51,279 nt of DNA, from contig CAZLMG010000029.1 of the NCBI GenBank assembly GCA_964560765.1, forward strand, positions 1 to 51,279, in the 5' to 3' direction. Positions 33,630 through 43,016 of the stretch are shown here, piece by piece; position 1 is the first letter of the stretch; every line of letters begins with the position of its first letter. The stretch is from CAZLMG01 sp964560765. GTDB lineage: Bacteria; Bdellovibrionota_B; Oligoflexia; Oligoflexales; CAZLMG01. Below the pieces are notes generated by a model. It did not search any database. It saw only the letters and a list, made by a program, of their open reading frames with translations, and had not been told where the DNA came from. Position numbers and translations under genes: made by a program.

Positions 33630-34009
33630 GGGCCAACCTTTTCTCGCAGCCGATCCTGCCAGACGCTGCGCTTATAAAATTTTCCGCGAAACTGGCGATG
33701 GCGGGGATTCTCGACTAAGAATCCCTTTCCGCGTTCGTCATCCACCCAGGTAATAGTCGAACCAGCAACGAACTCAAGGGTGTCTGAGTCGACAACAACG
33801 TCAATATCCCCTTGCGAGAAGTGGTGATCTTCGGCGGTTGCCGCGTCGAAGGTGACGCCGTAGTAAAAACCGTCGCAGCCTTTGCCGTCCAAGTAGAGGC
33901 GCAGCGAAAGGCCAGAAAACGCCGTATTTTCGGCTTGAAGCGCCTGAGCCGCAGCCATTGCCGGCGCTGTGAGGGTGATTTGCGGGGTCTTGGTGTTTTG
34001 TTCGTTCAT
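33626..34009 (-). CDS. IscA/HesB-like protein lacking C-terminal CxC
   Basis: A 127-residue protein with the HesB/IscA fold pattern: ITLTAPAMAAAQAL start, SLRLYLDGKGCDGFYYGV (Cys45), ITWVDDERGKGFLVENP. Canonical A-type carriers end with a Cys-x-Cys pair just after the ENP segment. Here that place reads RHRQFRGKFYKRS with no Cys. It may bind a cluster differently or act as a partner protein. AGGGA before the ATG sets the start. It is translationally coupled to the 4Fe-4S fumarase. Confidence 0.8.
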   Translation of the reverse strand: MNEQNTKTPQITLTAPAMAAAQALQAENTAFSGLSLRLYLDGKGCDGFYYGVTFDAATAEDHHFSQGDIDVVVDSDTLEFVAGSTITWVDDERGKGFLVENPRHRQFRGKFYKRSVWQDRLREKVGP

Positions 34010-34026
34010 GTTCGTCCCTAATTGCC

Positions 34027-34054
34027 TTGCCAAGGGGTTGCAGAAGACTATATT
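34027..34054 (+). promoter_or_regulatory. Putative promoter of nadA
   Basis: TTGCCA (34027-34032) and TATATT (34049-34054) with 16-bp spacing, 40 bp before the GTG start of nadA. Pattern evidence only. Confidence 0.5.
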
Positions 34055-34094
34055 TAGCGCAACTTGGCCGTATTGGCTATGAAGGAGCAAGAGC

Positions 34095-35150
34095 GTGCGC
34101 TTAGTTGGTCAAAATGTTGAGGAAACTTACCAGAAAATGTTGGGAGCGCTCGGCAAAATTGCCCCCGCCTTCGAACTGCGGCACAAGGCAGAACTGGTTC
34201 AGGAAATCGAGCAGTTGAAGCGCGAACGGGGTGCCATCATATTAGGGCACAATTACATGGAACCGGCACTCTACCACACCGTCGCCGATTATGTGGGCGA
34301 CTCCTTGGGGCTAGCTCGCATCGCGGCCGAAACCACAGCCCCCGTCATCGTCTTTTGTGGCGTCGAGTTTATGGCCGAGACCGCAAAGATTTTGAATCCA
34401 AGCAAGACCGTTTTGCTACCAGCTGAACATGCGGGCTGTTCGCTGGCTTCCAGCATTACCGCCGCCGACGTGCGCGCATTGAAGGCGCGTTTTCCTGGGG
34501 TGCCTGTCATTACCTATGTGAATTGTTATGCCGATGTGAAGGCGGAGAGTGACGCTTGCTGTACCTCGAGCAACGCTGCGGCGGTGGTCGAGTCGTTCAA
34601 GTCCGACACGGTGATCATGTTGCCAGACGAGTACCTGGCACGCAACGTGGCCCGAGAAACGGGAAAACGTATTATTTTTCCTGAGGCGATCACCAGCACG
34701 GCGACATTAGGCGCTCGTGGAGACGACCAGGTGATGGTTGGTTGGCACGGTAAATGCGAAGTGCATGAGCAGTTCACCGTGGATGACATTAGCAATATTC
34801 GTCGGCAATTCCCTGATGTCGTTGTCTTAGCACATCCAGAATGTCACCCTGACGTGGTAGCGGCTTCCGACTTTGCCGGTAGCACAACGGCGATGGTGCG
34901 ATACGTGCAGGAGACGAAATCGCCCCGTTATCTTTTGCTCACGGAATGCGCCATGGGTGACAACATCATCGCCGAGAACCCCCACAAGGATGTGTTACGT
35001 CTCTGCAGCATTCGTTGTCCGCACATGAATCAGATCACGCTCGAAGACACGCGTGACGCACTCCTTTATAACCGCTACGAGATCAATGTTCCGGAAGACA
35101 TTCGCATTCGGGCTAAAGCCGCTCTGGACCGTATGCTGGCGGTGAATTAA
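34095..35150 (+). CDS. nadA: Quinolinate synthase NadA
   Basis: The 351-residue enzyme shows ILGHNYMEPALYH, the cluster Cys segments VFCGVEFMAETAK (Cys88), AHPECHPDV and SIRCPHMN, and LPDEYLARNVARETG. It condenses iminoaspartate with dihydroxyacetone phosphate to quinolinate for NAD synthesis and carries one [4Fe-4S] cluster. The start is GTG with GGAG 8 bp upstream. It is divergent from the IscA-like/fumarase operon, another Fe-S unit. Confidence 0.97.
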   Translation: MRLVGQNVEETYQKMLGALGKIAPAFELRHKAELVQEIEQLKRERGAIILGHNYMEPALYHTVADYVGDSLGLARIAAETTAPVIVFCGVEFMAETAKILNPSKTVLLPAEHAGCSLASSITAADVRALKARFPGVPVITYVNCYADVKAESDACCTSSNAAAVVESFKSDTVIMLPDEYLARNVARETGKRIIFPEAITSTATLGARGDDQVMVGWHGKCEVHEQFTVDDISNIRRQFPDVVVLAHPECHPDVVAASDFAGSTTAMVRYVQETKSPRYLLLTECAMGDNIIAENPHKDVLRLCSIRCPHMNQITLEDTRDALLYNRYEINVPEDIRIRAKAALDRMLAVN

Positions 35151-35253
35151 TGCGTGTTGGCAAATCACAAAATTTCATCCTTTAGTTCTTTGTAAGTTTG
35201 CCCGCGCCTTCCTCCGAGCTTATCTTTAGCCGGTTGTTTCCGATGCCTGTGGC

Positions 35254-36573
35254 ATGAGGACCACAGCGAAAATCGTCGGGATGGGTGGACTGGGCGCTTT
35301 GGCTTTGCTGGGCGAGTTGCTGGCGTTTGCGAATCAGTTCAGTGCCAATCAGCGCAACATATTGCCTGGAGGTCGGGCGGCGTTGATGGGGGGCGCCTTT
35401 ACGGCCCTCTCGGACGATAGCTCCGGCGCCTATTATAACCCTGCTGGTTTGGCGTTTTCCCCTGGTCGCGAAGTTAGCATCAGCGGCCTCTCATATTTCA
35501 ATAACAATCTAGTTTATCGCAGCGCCGTGGATGGACAGGACTTTACGGAGAAATCGTCTGGAACGACGACGACCTTCATCGGCGGTACCCTTGGCATTAG
35601 TGGCTTGAAAGTCGGCTGGTCGATTATCAATTTAGATGTGCGCAACATCAATCAGAACGATAGCTATGTTATCGATAATGGCACCCCAGCTTCCACGGGG
35701 ATTTATACGCGAACGCATCAAGAGTCGAATACCTACGCGTGGTACGGAGCCAGCTTAGCGCTCAAGTTAAGCAATGCCATGTCCGTTGGTGTTTCTGGAT
35801 ATCATTACAAGCGTGTCATTTTAGCATCTAATCACAATATGTCGGCATTTGAGTCGGATGACGCGCAGGTTATCGATAAGAAGTTTCTGACCGACAACAA
35901 GGGCATGGTCGTCGTCTTTGGTGGCATGTATCGAACCAAGTCTTGGTCCTTGGGATTCTCTGCCCGTCTTCCCCAGGCCCTTAGTAACTCAACAGTGGTG
36001 AACGTTGATGAGCTTTCTTATTCTCCGTCCCAATGGGATGAGAATATTGAAAACGTTTCAGCTAGCTACCAGGAGTGTTTTCAGAAGCAAGTTCCTTGTG
36101 CTCTCCATTCCGACGTCACAACCAGCTCGTTGCACGAGTTGAATCCATATACGTTTACTCTTGGATTTGCCTGGACGCCGGGGAAGGCGTTCACCTTGTC
36201 TTCTGATATTTTGTTTCATCAAGGTGTGGCCAGCCCATACACGTTTGCTGGTAATCGGGATTTAGAACATACGCTGAACTACAGTCTTGGCGCGGAGTTG
36301 TTCCTCGGAGGTCTGACGCTGCGGGCAGGAGCATTCACTAACTATTCGATGTATCCGGAGCCGACCGCGGGCGGAGTGAATCAGGCTTCGGCCATTGACT
36401 ATGTCGGCTTTACGGGCGGCGTTGGCGTTAAAGATAAAGGTCGGGATAGTTTTATCGGCGTCGTCCGGCAAATTGGTACCGGCAAGTCGCAGATTTTGAC
36501 GAATGATCCATCCGTGCAAGAGGTTGTTGGCGACTCTATCATTTATAACATTGGCGCCACTTACGTCTTCTGA
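35254..36573 (+). CDS. FadL/OmpP1-type outer-membrane protein
   Basis: A 439-residue protein with a signal-like N terminus and the FadL-family opening GGRAALMGGAFTALSDDSSGAYYNPAGLAFSPG split across two elements, followed by alternating beta strands. It ends in an aromatic residue (YVF), as expected for an outer-membrane barrel. FadL relatives pass hydrophobic compounds across the outer membrane. The ligand cannot be inferred. No ribosome binding site is obvious before the ATG. It converges on the di-haem gene 8 bp away. Confidence 0.85.
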   Translation: MRTTAKIVGMGGLGALALLGELLAFANQFSANQRNILPGGRAALMGGAFTALSDDSSGAYYNPAGLAFSPGREVSISGLSYFNNNLVYRSAVDGQDFTEKSSGTTTTFIGGTLGISGLKVGWSIINLDVRNINQNDSYVIDNGTPASTGIYTRTHQESNTYAWYGASLALKLSNAMSVGVSGYHYKRVILASNHNMSAFESDDAQVIDKKFLTDNKGMVVVFGGMYRTKSWSLGFSARLPQALSNSTVVNVDELSYSPSQWDENIENVSASYQECFQKQVPCALHSDVTTSSLHELNPYTFTLGFAWTPGKAFTLSSDILFHQGVASPYTFAGNRDLEHTLNYSLGAELFLGGLTLRAGAFTNYSMYPEPTAGGVNQASAIDYVGFTGGVGVKDKGRDSFIGVVRQIGTGKSQILTNDPSVQEVVGDSIIYNIGATYVF

Positions 36574-36580
36574 TCTACGA

Positions 36581-37654
36581 TCATGGAAACTCAAGGTTCC
36601 ACCATTGAGCAAACAAGGCGCAGACACCGGCTGTGCCGTTACCGCAGAAATTTCCTCCCCGGTGATTGTTGCCACCAGACGCATAGCGAACCAGATCATT
36701 GTTCGTTGTCGAGCCACCTAGATGCGGTGCGGGTGAACTGAGAGCTGCGTATTGTTGGTCGTAAGCAATGCGATGACAGTTGCCGCAACTGTTTTGCAGT
36801 GTCCCCGCAATATTGTTCTGATAATAGTCGCGACCCGCCTGTCGTGGTAGGTAGGCGTATAAATCCAACGCCCGCGGTGTCAGTAATTGCAACTTGCTAT
36901 CGACGACGGCATAGAGATTCAACGTCTGACGATCACCAGTGGCGAATTTCGCTGGAACCGTAAAGCGAAATCCATGATTTCCAGCAGCATTGTTGTCGTA
37001 ATCAAGGGTATTGGCCACGACGTCAGGCAGGGCTTCGCCGGTCGTTTCGTCGCCGTTCATAAATGGCCGGATAGTCACAACTTCCAGGGCATCATCAAGG
37101 TTTAAGGCCCAGCCGACCACTTCCCCAGTTAGCCCGATGCGCGAGACCTGTGCTCGCAAAGGCGTCTGGCTCAGCTCAAATTCGAAGGCCCACCATTCCG
37201 TTAACTCGCGACAAGGTGAACTGTTCTCGTTGGCGCAGCGCTTGCCACCCGCATGCCCGCGACCAAGCGGTTTGCTGATGGCGCTGTTGTCGAGCGGATG
37301 TCCGCCAGTCTCGAGCATGGCTTTCATCGCCGCATACGAATAGATGCTGAGCGGGCCGGCCATGGGTGGATTCTCGCGTGGCTCCGCATGGCAGCTGGCG
37401 CAATCTTTGCGAAGTGCGGGCACAACGGTCTGCAGAAAAAACTGCTTGCCATCGACTTCGTTCAGTTGAGTTCCATCACCGGTGGTTCCGCCTTCACCCT
37501 CTTTGGCGATTACATCAGCATCACGCTCCGATTGCGAACCGTCGTCATCTTCGGTGACTTGCTTGGCGGGTGCTCTGCGTTCAATAGCATCGATGCCGCA
37601 ATTCAGCAGGGTCATACCGATCAGTGATAGTGGTAAGTAACGCCAGCGCGACAT
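36581..37654 (-). CDS. Di-haem c-type cytochrome-like lipoprotein
   Basis: The 357-residue product has a lipobox (TLLNC) and two haem-c motifs, CASCH in the N-terminal third and CGNCH in the C-terminal third, each followed by an EWWAFEF- or QWWNLEF-like end, so the protein looks like an internal duplication around a beta-rich middle domain. It is probably a periplasm-facing electron carrier anchored by lipid. GGAG six bases before the ATG at 37654 decides the start over the frame at 37660. The partner enzyme is unknown. Confidence 0.75.
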   Translation of the reverse strand: MSRWRYLPLSLIGMTLLNCGIDAIERRAPAKQVTEDDDGSQSERDADVIAKEGEGGTTGDGTQLNEVDGKQFFLQTVVPALRKDCASCHAEPRENPPMAGPLSIYSYAAMKAMLETGGHPLDNSAISKPLGRGHAGGKRCANENSSPCRELTEWWAFEFELSQTPLRAQVSRIGLTGEVVGWALNLDDALEVVTIRPFMNGDETTGEALPDVVANTLDYDNNAAGNHGFRFTVPAKFATGDRQTLNLYAVVDSKLQLLTPRALDLYAYLPRQAGRDYYQNNIAGTLQNSCGNCHRIAYDQQYAALSSPAPHLGGSTTNNDLVRYASGGNNHRGGNFCGNGTAGVCALFAQWWNLEFP

Positions 37655-37951
37655 GAGCATCTCCTCTAATGGCTGCTAACGGCAGCTGGCTGCTCGTCGG
37701 AATCTGGTCACAATCCCTAAGAGGATTTTGTGACGTTCCGCAACATGCTGAAACTTGTCTTGGATTCCGCGGACTGTGTCCCTCGATTATGGCGTCGTTG
37801 CGTCGGAGGTTCGTCGGCAGAGACGATTTCAGTTTGAATACGGTTGAATACGCTAAGTGATTCTCGCGACATACGGGATTTCCGCGTTACGCCGAAGAGT
37901 TTTGGGTCAGACAGATCATGGCGTGCAATGAACCTGGAACGGAGGACGGAG

Positions 37952-40132
37952 ATGAAATTGTTAATCAAATCGGCATTCTGCTTGTCGATGGCGGGGCTCA
38001 CGGCGTGTGGCATCTTTGATGATGACTTTGATCCGGGCAGGGCAAAGGGTGGCAAGTTGCCTAGTCAGGCCAGCCCGCTGGCTCTGGCCGGTGGATTGCG
38101 GACCTTTGAGAGCTGCAGCGCCGTCGAAGCCTATATCGAAAAGCAATTGATCGACGAACAAGATCGTCAATTGACGCAGAGTCTGCAGAATCTCAAGGGG
38201 TATGCGGATAGCGATCGAAAAAGTGTCCAGAATATGGACGCTCCGAGCGCGACCGGGGATGCGGCCAATAGTGCCGCACCTGAGAGTGCTGGGCCAAGTG
38301 AACATACAACGACCAATAATCAAGTTGCGGGCGTTGAAGAGGGCGACTTCGTCAAGAATACGGGAACCCATCTTTATCAAATTACCGGTCAGCAGTTGCA
38401 GGTTGTGCGAACTTGGCCGGCTAATGACATGAAGCTAGTCAAGACCGTGAAACTAGAGGTCCCGGCTCGTCAGCTCATGCTGGATGAAGAAAACAAACAA
38501 CTCGTCATCATTACGCAGGGATGCAGCGGCTATTGGAATGGACACTGCGGTACCTACGCCGATGTGGGCGTCATGGGAGCGGAAGATGAAGCAGTTGACG
38601 TTGCTAGTCAGCAGAGGATGGCGCAACAGCAAGGCGCTACGGTATTGGTCTACAGTCTGCAAGATCCAGAGAGCCCTGAGTTTGTAGCCGAGGTCGCGTT
38701 GCCCGGTAACTTCCGCGACGCACGCCGCAGCGGCGACGGATTGCGGGTCATCACCAGTCAGGACGGTCATAGTTGGCTTGGACTTGACTACCTGCACGAC
38801 TATCGCCAACCTCGAGAAACCTATGCCGATGTCGAAGCTCGCGTGCAGCGCAAGCACGCTAAGAATGTGGCTTTGATTCGCGCCCAACCTCTGGAAAAGT
38901 GGCTGCAGTTAGATGGCTGGCGTAAGCGTACACCCGAAGGTGATAGTGAACGTATCGTCGACATTGGCGACTGTGGGGCCATCCATGGGCCGTTGCCAGA
39001 ATTATCGTTGCACCATGGTTTGACCATTATCTCGTCAATTGATTTAGCCACCATGGCCGCGTCACAGCAGATGATGTTGGCATATACATCAGAAATGTAC
39101 GCCAACTCCAAGGCGCTCTATTTGACGACGCCGTATTACTGGTGGAACTACCAGAGTCGGGATACTGACCATACCTACATCCATAAGTTTGAATATGTAA
39201 ACGATGCTACTGCGGCTTATGTAGGCACGGGATCTGTTCCTGGGCTGTTGGTCAATCAGTTTGCCATGGACGAATACGACGGCGATTTGCGGGTCGCCTC
39301 GACACTGAATCCATGGAACTGGTGGCGTGGCAGTATGGAGGGTGATGCCGATAGCGAAGAGCCTCGACAGTACAGTCTGGTCTCGGTCTTGCGACCAGAG
39401 AACGGCAAGCTAGCGACCATCGGAAAAACCAAGCCACTCGCTCCAGACGAACGTATTTATAGCGCCCGATTTGTGGGGAAGATGGGTTATGTGGTGACCT
39501 TCCGACAAGTGGATCCGCTGTTCACCTTGGACTTGTCGAATCCAGAACAGCCCGAGGTGGTCGGCGAGCTAAAGATTCCTGGATTTAGTACATACATTCA
39601 CCCCATGGGCAATGGCTACCTGTTGACCATCGGCAAGGAAGCGACGGAAGAAGGGCGCGTGATTGGATTGAAACTATCCATCTTTGATGTGCGCGATCCA
39701 GCCAACCCACAGGAGGTTCAGAAGTTGGTCTTGAGTGGAAATATTTGGAGCAATGCTGAATACGAGCACAAGGCATTCACTTACTTCGCCAGTCGAGGTC
39801 TGTTGGCGATTCCTGCGACGGGATATTTTCCAAGTTCGGGTGGTGATTGGTGGTCAGGATATCGCAGCATGCTGATGGTCTTTTCCGTTGATCCAGAGGC
39901 TGGTATCAAGGCAAAAGGCGAATTGGATATGAGCAACGTTTATGCTGGCAATCCGCGCGACTACGGTTGGTGGAGTCAGCGCGCTTATGTTTCAAGGAGC
40001 ATCTTTGCCGATGATTATGTGTACGCTATAAGCCAGCTCGGAGTTCGCAGCGCCCGGGTGAGCGAGTTGCCTGAGTCGCTGAGTACCGCTCGCTACCCCT
40101 GTGATGATTACTGCAACAACTATTGGTATTGA
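37952..40132 (+). CDS. Large beta-propeller lipoprotein (COG4880-like)
   Basis: A 726-residue lipoprotein with lipobox GLTACG (Cys19) and GGAGGACGGAG before the ATG. The body opens with NNQVAGVEEGDFVKNTGTHLYQI, split here as NNQVAGVEEGDFVK plus NTGTHLYQI, which matches the secreted propeller family that binds no known ligand. Several WD-like blades follow. Members of this group are exported and often annotated only as beta-propeller domain proteins. It ends with a strong terminator. The 290 bp upstream shows no gene, only a direct repeat of TTGAATACG at 37834 and 37844. Confidence 0.85.
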   Translation: MKLLIKSAFCLSMAGLTACGIFDDDFDPGRAKGGKLPSQASPLALAGGLRTFESCSAVEAYIEKQLIDEQDRQLTQSLQNLKGYADSDRKSVQNMDAPSATGDAANSAAPESAGPSEHTTTNNQVAGVEEGDFVKNTGTHLYQITGQQLQVVRTWPANDMKLVKTVKLEVPARQLMLDEENKQLVIITQGCSGYWNGHCGTYADVGVMGAEDEAVDVASQQRMAQQQGATVLVYSLQDPESPEFVAEVALPGNFRDARRSGDGLRVITSQDGHSWLGLDYLHDYRQPRETYADVEARVQRKHAKNVALIRAQPLEKWLQLDGWRKRTPEGDSERIVDIGDCGAIHGPLPELSLHHGLTIISSIDLATMAASQQMMLAYTSEMYANSKALYLTTPYYWWNYQSRDTDHTYIHKFEYVNDATAAYVGTGSVPGLLVNQFAMDEYDGDLRVASTLNPWNWWRGSMEGDADSEEPRQYSLVSVLRPENGKLATIGKTKPLAPDERIYSARFVGKMGYVVTFRQVDPLFTLDLSNPEQPEVVGELKIPGFSTYIHPMGNGYLLTIGKEATEEGRVIGLKLSIFDVRDPANPQEVQKLVLSGNIWSNAEYEHKAFTYFASRGLLAIPATGYFPSSGGDWWSGYRSMLMVFSVDPEAGIKAKGELDMSNVYAGNPRDYGWWSQRAYVSRSIFADDYVYAISQLGVRSARVSELPESLSTARYPCDDYCNNYWY

Positions 40133-40148
40133 CCTTCAGATGTTCGAT

Positions 40149-40181
40149 AGCGACGCTGACGCGAAACGCGTCAGCGTCGCT
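40149..40181 (+). terminator. Intrinsic terminator of the beta-propeller gene
   Basis: A perfect 15-bp stem with an AAA loop (AGCGACGCTGACGCG and its complement) is followed by TTCTTT, 16 bp after the stop. No T tract exists in the other direction, so it acts on the plus strand. Confidence 0.9.
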
Positions 40182-40184
40182 TCT

Positions 40185-41111
40185 TTACCTACTGCCGCTA
40201 GTCATCGGCGCGACCTGGATGGTGCTTTCCGTCATGGCAACGGCAGGGCTTACCGAAATTTGCATAAGTGATTGCAGGCTTTCGATGCCGATTCCTGCCG
40301 TGTAAGGACATGCAATGTGCACGACATCGTCGATATGTACTTGATAGGAATCGGAAGTAGGCAAGACAAGATTCTGGTTCCACCAGTCGATGGTTTGCCG
40401 TTTATCGTCGGTGATCGCCAGTATGTTACGGGTAAAAAAGCGCACGGCGTTGAAATGGCCCGATTGGACGATTCGGAAATCATCATCGACTCGAAATTGA
40501 TGATGAAAAGGCTCGTCGTAACAGAACCCCGAATAGATAGCTGGGTTGGCGAGTTCGACGGTGCGTGGCGAGGGCACTGACCGATACTGAAACATGGGAA
40601 CGGGTGCCGTAAAGCCCGCGAAGGAATACGACTGCTGCACCGGTTGCACGTACATGATGGTTCCTTCGGGAATAAAGGAGGGAAGCTGCGGGCCGTGCTT
40701 GGCGACATAGTTGCGCTTAAAGGTGTCGATCACATTCACTTGCTGCTCGAAAATCAAGGCCGAATGCAGCATTTCGCAGATGACGACATCGACGGGTTCT
40801 GGTGGGACAAACTCACGGGCATCGGCATGCACCAATTCGACCTTGTGTCCATTGGGATTGGAGTCGAGCAGTCGACGAGTTGTTTCAATGATGGTTGGAT
40901 TGCGTTCAACGCACCAGACCTTGGCTGCGCGTTGCGCGGCGAAAAAAGACAATACTCCCGTACCACCGCCGAGTTCAAGGACGGTCGCCCCCGGTGCCAC
41001 TGCAACCTCAATAGCGGCACGAAAGGCTTCGATCCGCTCTTGATCCATCAACATGTTGAAGTGGTATTGCAAGGGAATATCGCCATCGGTAAACTGCTTC
41101 TTGATGGTCAT
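40185..41111 (-). CDS. PRMT-like SAM-dependent methyltransferase
   Basis: A 308-residue class I methyltransferase with the protein-arginine-methyltransferase layout: YHFNMLMDQERIEAFRAAI N-terminal helix, SAM loop VLELGGGTGVLSFFAAQ, acidic CVERNP, the 'double-E'-like loop CEMLHSALIFEQQ, then a beta-rich C-terminal part. True PRMTs methylate arginine in proteins; bacterial relatives are rare and mostly uncharacterised. AAAGGATC precedes the ATG. Arginine methylation is suggested by family, not shown. Confidence 0.75.
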   Translation of the reverse strand: MTIKKQFTDGDIPLQYHFNMLMDQERIEAFRAAIEVAVAPGATVLELGGGTGVLSFFAAQRAAKVWCVERNPTIIETTRRLLDSNPNGHKVELVHADAREFVPPEPVDVVICEMLHSALIFEQQVNVIDTFKRNYVAKHGPQLPSFIPEGTIMYVQPVQQSYSFAGFTAPVPMFQYRSVPSPRTVELANPAIYSGFCYDEPFHHQFRVDDDFRIVQSGHFNAVRFFTRNILAITDDKRQTIDWWNQNLVLPTSDSYQVHIDDVVHIACPYTAGIGIESLQSLMQISVSPAVAMTESTIQVAPMTSGSR

Positions 41112-41236
41112 ACTTGATCCTTTCTCGTGGCCTCAGACGGCAACAATGCAGGCAGCTAAAGCCAATCACTGGGTCAAATTGGAATCGCATCGGGGTGAAA
41201 GGCAATTCTATCACGGAACGGGAGTCGGCAGAGAGG

Positions 41237-42664
41237 CTAGTGGTCCCATTGGCTCTGGGCCAATTTGTGAAGTTCGGCAAAATCCAGTCGAAGGGGCTTT
41301 AGGATCGTGTCGGATTCCGTGTCGGCGACTCCCTGCCGCAGGTGTTGGACCAGCGTCCGCAAAGTGTCATCACGATCTAGGTTCGATTCAATCGTGCGCA
41401 CCAGGAATAGGCTCTGTTCGTACGAACGTTTTGCCAGGTCAGCTGCGAATGAAGTGTAAGGCTTTGTAAAAACGTCTCGATCAAGAAACTGGCCCCGCTG
41501 CGGAGAACGCCGGGGATTGGGGCAAGGGCGTCGGCATTCTAAGCGCTGGGCCATGCCTTCGTTGAACCATGCGGGCAATTGCTGGCGTGCGGGAACCATT
41601 TCTGCGAATAGGGCATGGACCAATTCATGGCGTAGCACGCGAGTCAGGGCGGCAAACTCATCATCAAGAGCCATCCCTGGCCGGACAGGAATTCGCATGC
41701 GACCGTCAAAGATACCTTGTGCCCATTCCGGTCCATACTGCACGACTTTGCTGAAACTCTCATGTGGATACAGAACAACTTCGATAAGCCCACGTGGCTC
41801 GACAAAATGATAGTCGTCGAGGAATTCATCCAAAGATGATTCTAGGAGATCTGTGATGGCCGGTGCGAGATCATCATGATCGGGTGTGCGATAGGTCAAG
41901 GCAAAGTGGCGAGTTGTGATGGTTAACTGTTGTTGCCCTTCTTTGGCGCGTTCCGTTAGCGATTTGCGACGCTTACTCAAATTCTCATTGGGATGTTGGC
42001 TGGCGTCCATGGCAGATTCGACGCGCTCCAAGGCTTTGGCGGCGTCAGAAAACCTCCCATCTGACTCCAGGGCGTCAGCATAGACCATGAGCATCTCTTG
42101 GTCCTGGGGCGAGCGCTCCAGATACTGCTGCAAGTACTCGATGGCCGTGCGTGTCTGCTTCATTTGGTAGTAGCAGTAGGCCAGTCCCTTATCCCCCTCG
42201 GGTGTTCTGCGAAAACGCTGAGCCCGCTCGAGAAGGGGCAGGGCATTTTCGCAGTCTTTGCCCTGAATTTTGAACCAGGCGGTGCTGAGCAGCAGGGCGG
42301 GCATCTGCTCGGTCAGCCACGCTTGAAAGCTGAGCGAGTGATCGGCTCCCCCGTGTAGTTTTACCGCAAGTTTAAGGGCTGCATCATAGTCACCAGCGGT
42401 AAAACGGAACTGAATCTGCTGCATGGCGGACCGATCGGCTGCGGTAAAGTCGGCACCTTCGCGGAATCGCGGCTCCGACTGCAACGCCGGCGCAGTCACT
42501 TCGGAAGGTTTAGTTGGAGATGTCGGAATTGCGTTGCTGGCTATCGACGCGTCAGAGCCTGACGGAGCCGAGATGTCGATGGTAAGTTGCCAAACGGCTA
42601 TGGAGACAAGACAGCACGTGCCGATGAGGAGTGCACCGGGTCTGAAACGATTCCCTTGACTCAC
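41237..42664 (-). CDS. TPR-peptidase MA-type metalloprotease
   Basis: The 475-residue protein has an N-terminal membrane anchor or signal (about 10-28), TPR-like helices (about 75-230), and a gluzincin domain with HELVH (His346) and the downstream ligand in WFNEGMAQ. These are the zinc ligands of the peptidase MA family. It probably acts in the periplasm on a protein held by the TPR region. The GTG start overlaps the glutaredoxin stop, so the two are coupled. Confidence 0.8.
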   Translation of the reverse strand: MSQGNRFRPGALLIGTCCLVSIAVWQLTIDISAPSGSDASIASNAIPTSPTKPSEVTAPALQSEPRFREGADFTAADRSAMQQIQFRFTAGDYDAALKLAVKLHGGADHSLSFQAWLTEQMPALLLSTAWFKIQGKDCENALPLLERAQRFRRTPEGDKGLAYCYYQMKQTRTAIEYLQQYLERSPQDQEMLMVYADALESDGRFSDAAKALERVESAMDASQHPNENLSKRRKSLTERAKEGQQQLTITTRHFALTYRTPDHDDLAPAITDLLESSLDEFLDDYHFVEPRGLIEVVLYPHESFSKVVQYGPEWAQGIFDGRMRIPVRPGMALDDEFAALTRVLRHELVHALFAEMVPARQQLPAWFNEGMAQRLECRRPCPNPRRSPQRGQFLDRDVFTKPYTSFAADLAKRSYEQSLFLVRTIESNLDRDDTLRTLVQHLRQGVADTESDTILKPLRLDFAELHKLAQSQWDH

Positions 42665-42918
42665 GATTGAACCATCGGCAGCAACTTCCCGTCCCGATGC
42701 AGCGCCGCCAAATCGTTAAAGCCACCCACAAATTTTTTTCCGACAAAAATCATGGGGACCGTACGCCAGCCACCATTCTCGTGGGACAATTGGCTTCGCA
42801 AGTCATCCTGATCCTCGAGCGAGATTTCCTCGAAGTCCAATTTCAAGCGTTGCAGCAACTGCTTGGCCTGTATGCAGAAAGGGCAGTAATTCGTGGTGTA
42901 TAGCCGAATTGGTTGCAT
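42661..42918 (-). CDS. Glutaredoxin
   Basis: An 85-residue glutaredoxin of the GrxC type with the dithiol active site YCPFC (Cys12, Cys15), TVPMIFVG (the cis-Pro loop) and GGFNDLAAL (glutathione-binding). It reduces disulfides using glutathione. A GTG start 15 bases upstream (42933) is possible. It is coupled to the metalloprotease and divergent from mrp. Confidence 0.93.
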   Translation of the reverse strand: MQPIRLYTTNYCPFCIQAKQLLQRLKLDFEEISLEDQDDLRSQLSHENGGWRTVPMIFVGKKFVGGFNDLAALHRDGKLLPMVQS

Positions 42919-43016
42919 TTGACGAAGCCTCACATTATCTATGTGCCCTCTGTGGGCTCAACCATTTAACCATAACATCAGCCGCTGGTCATGCCCCTAG
43001 CATGGAAGGTTTTTGC

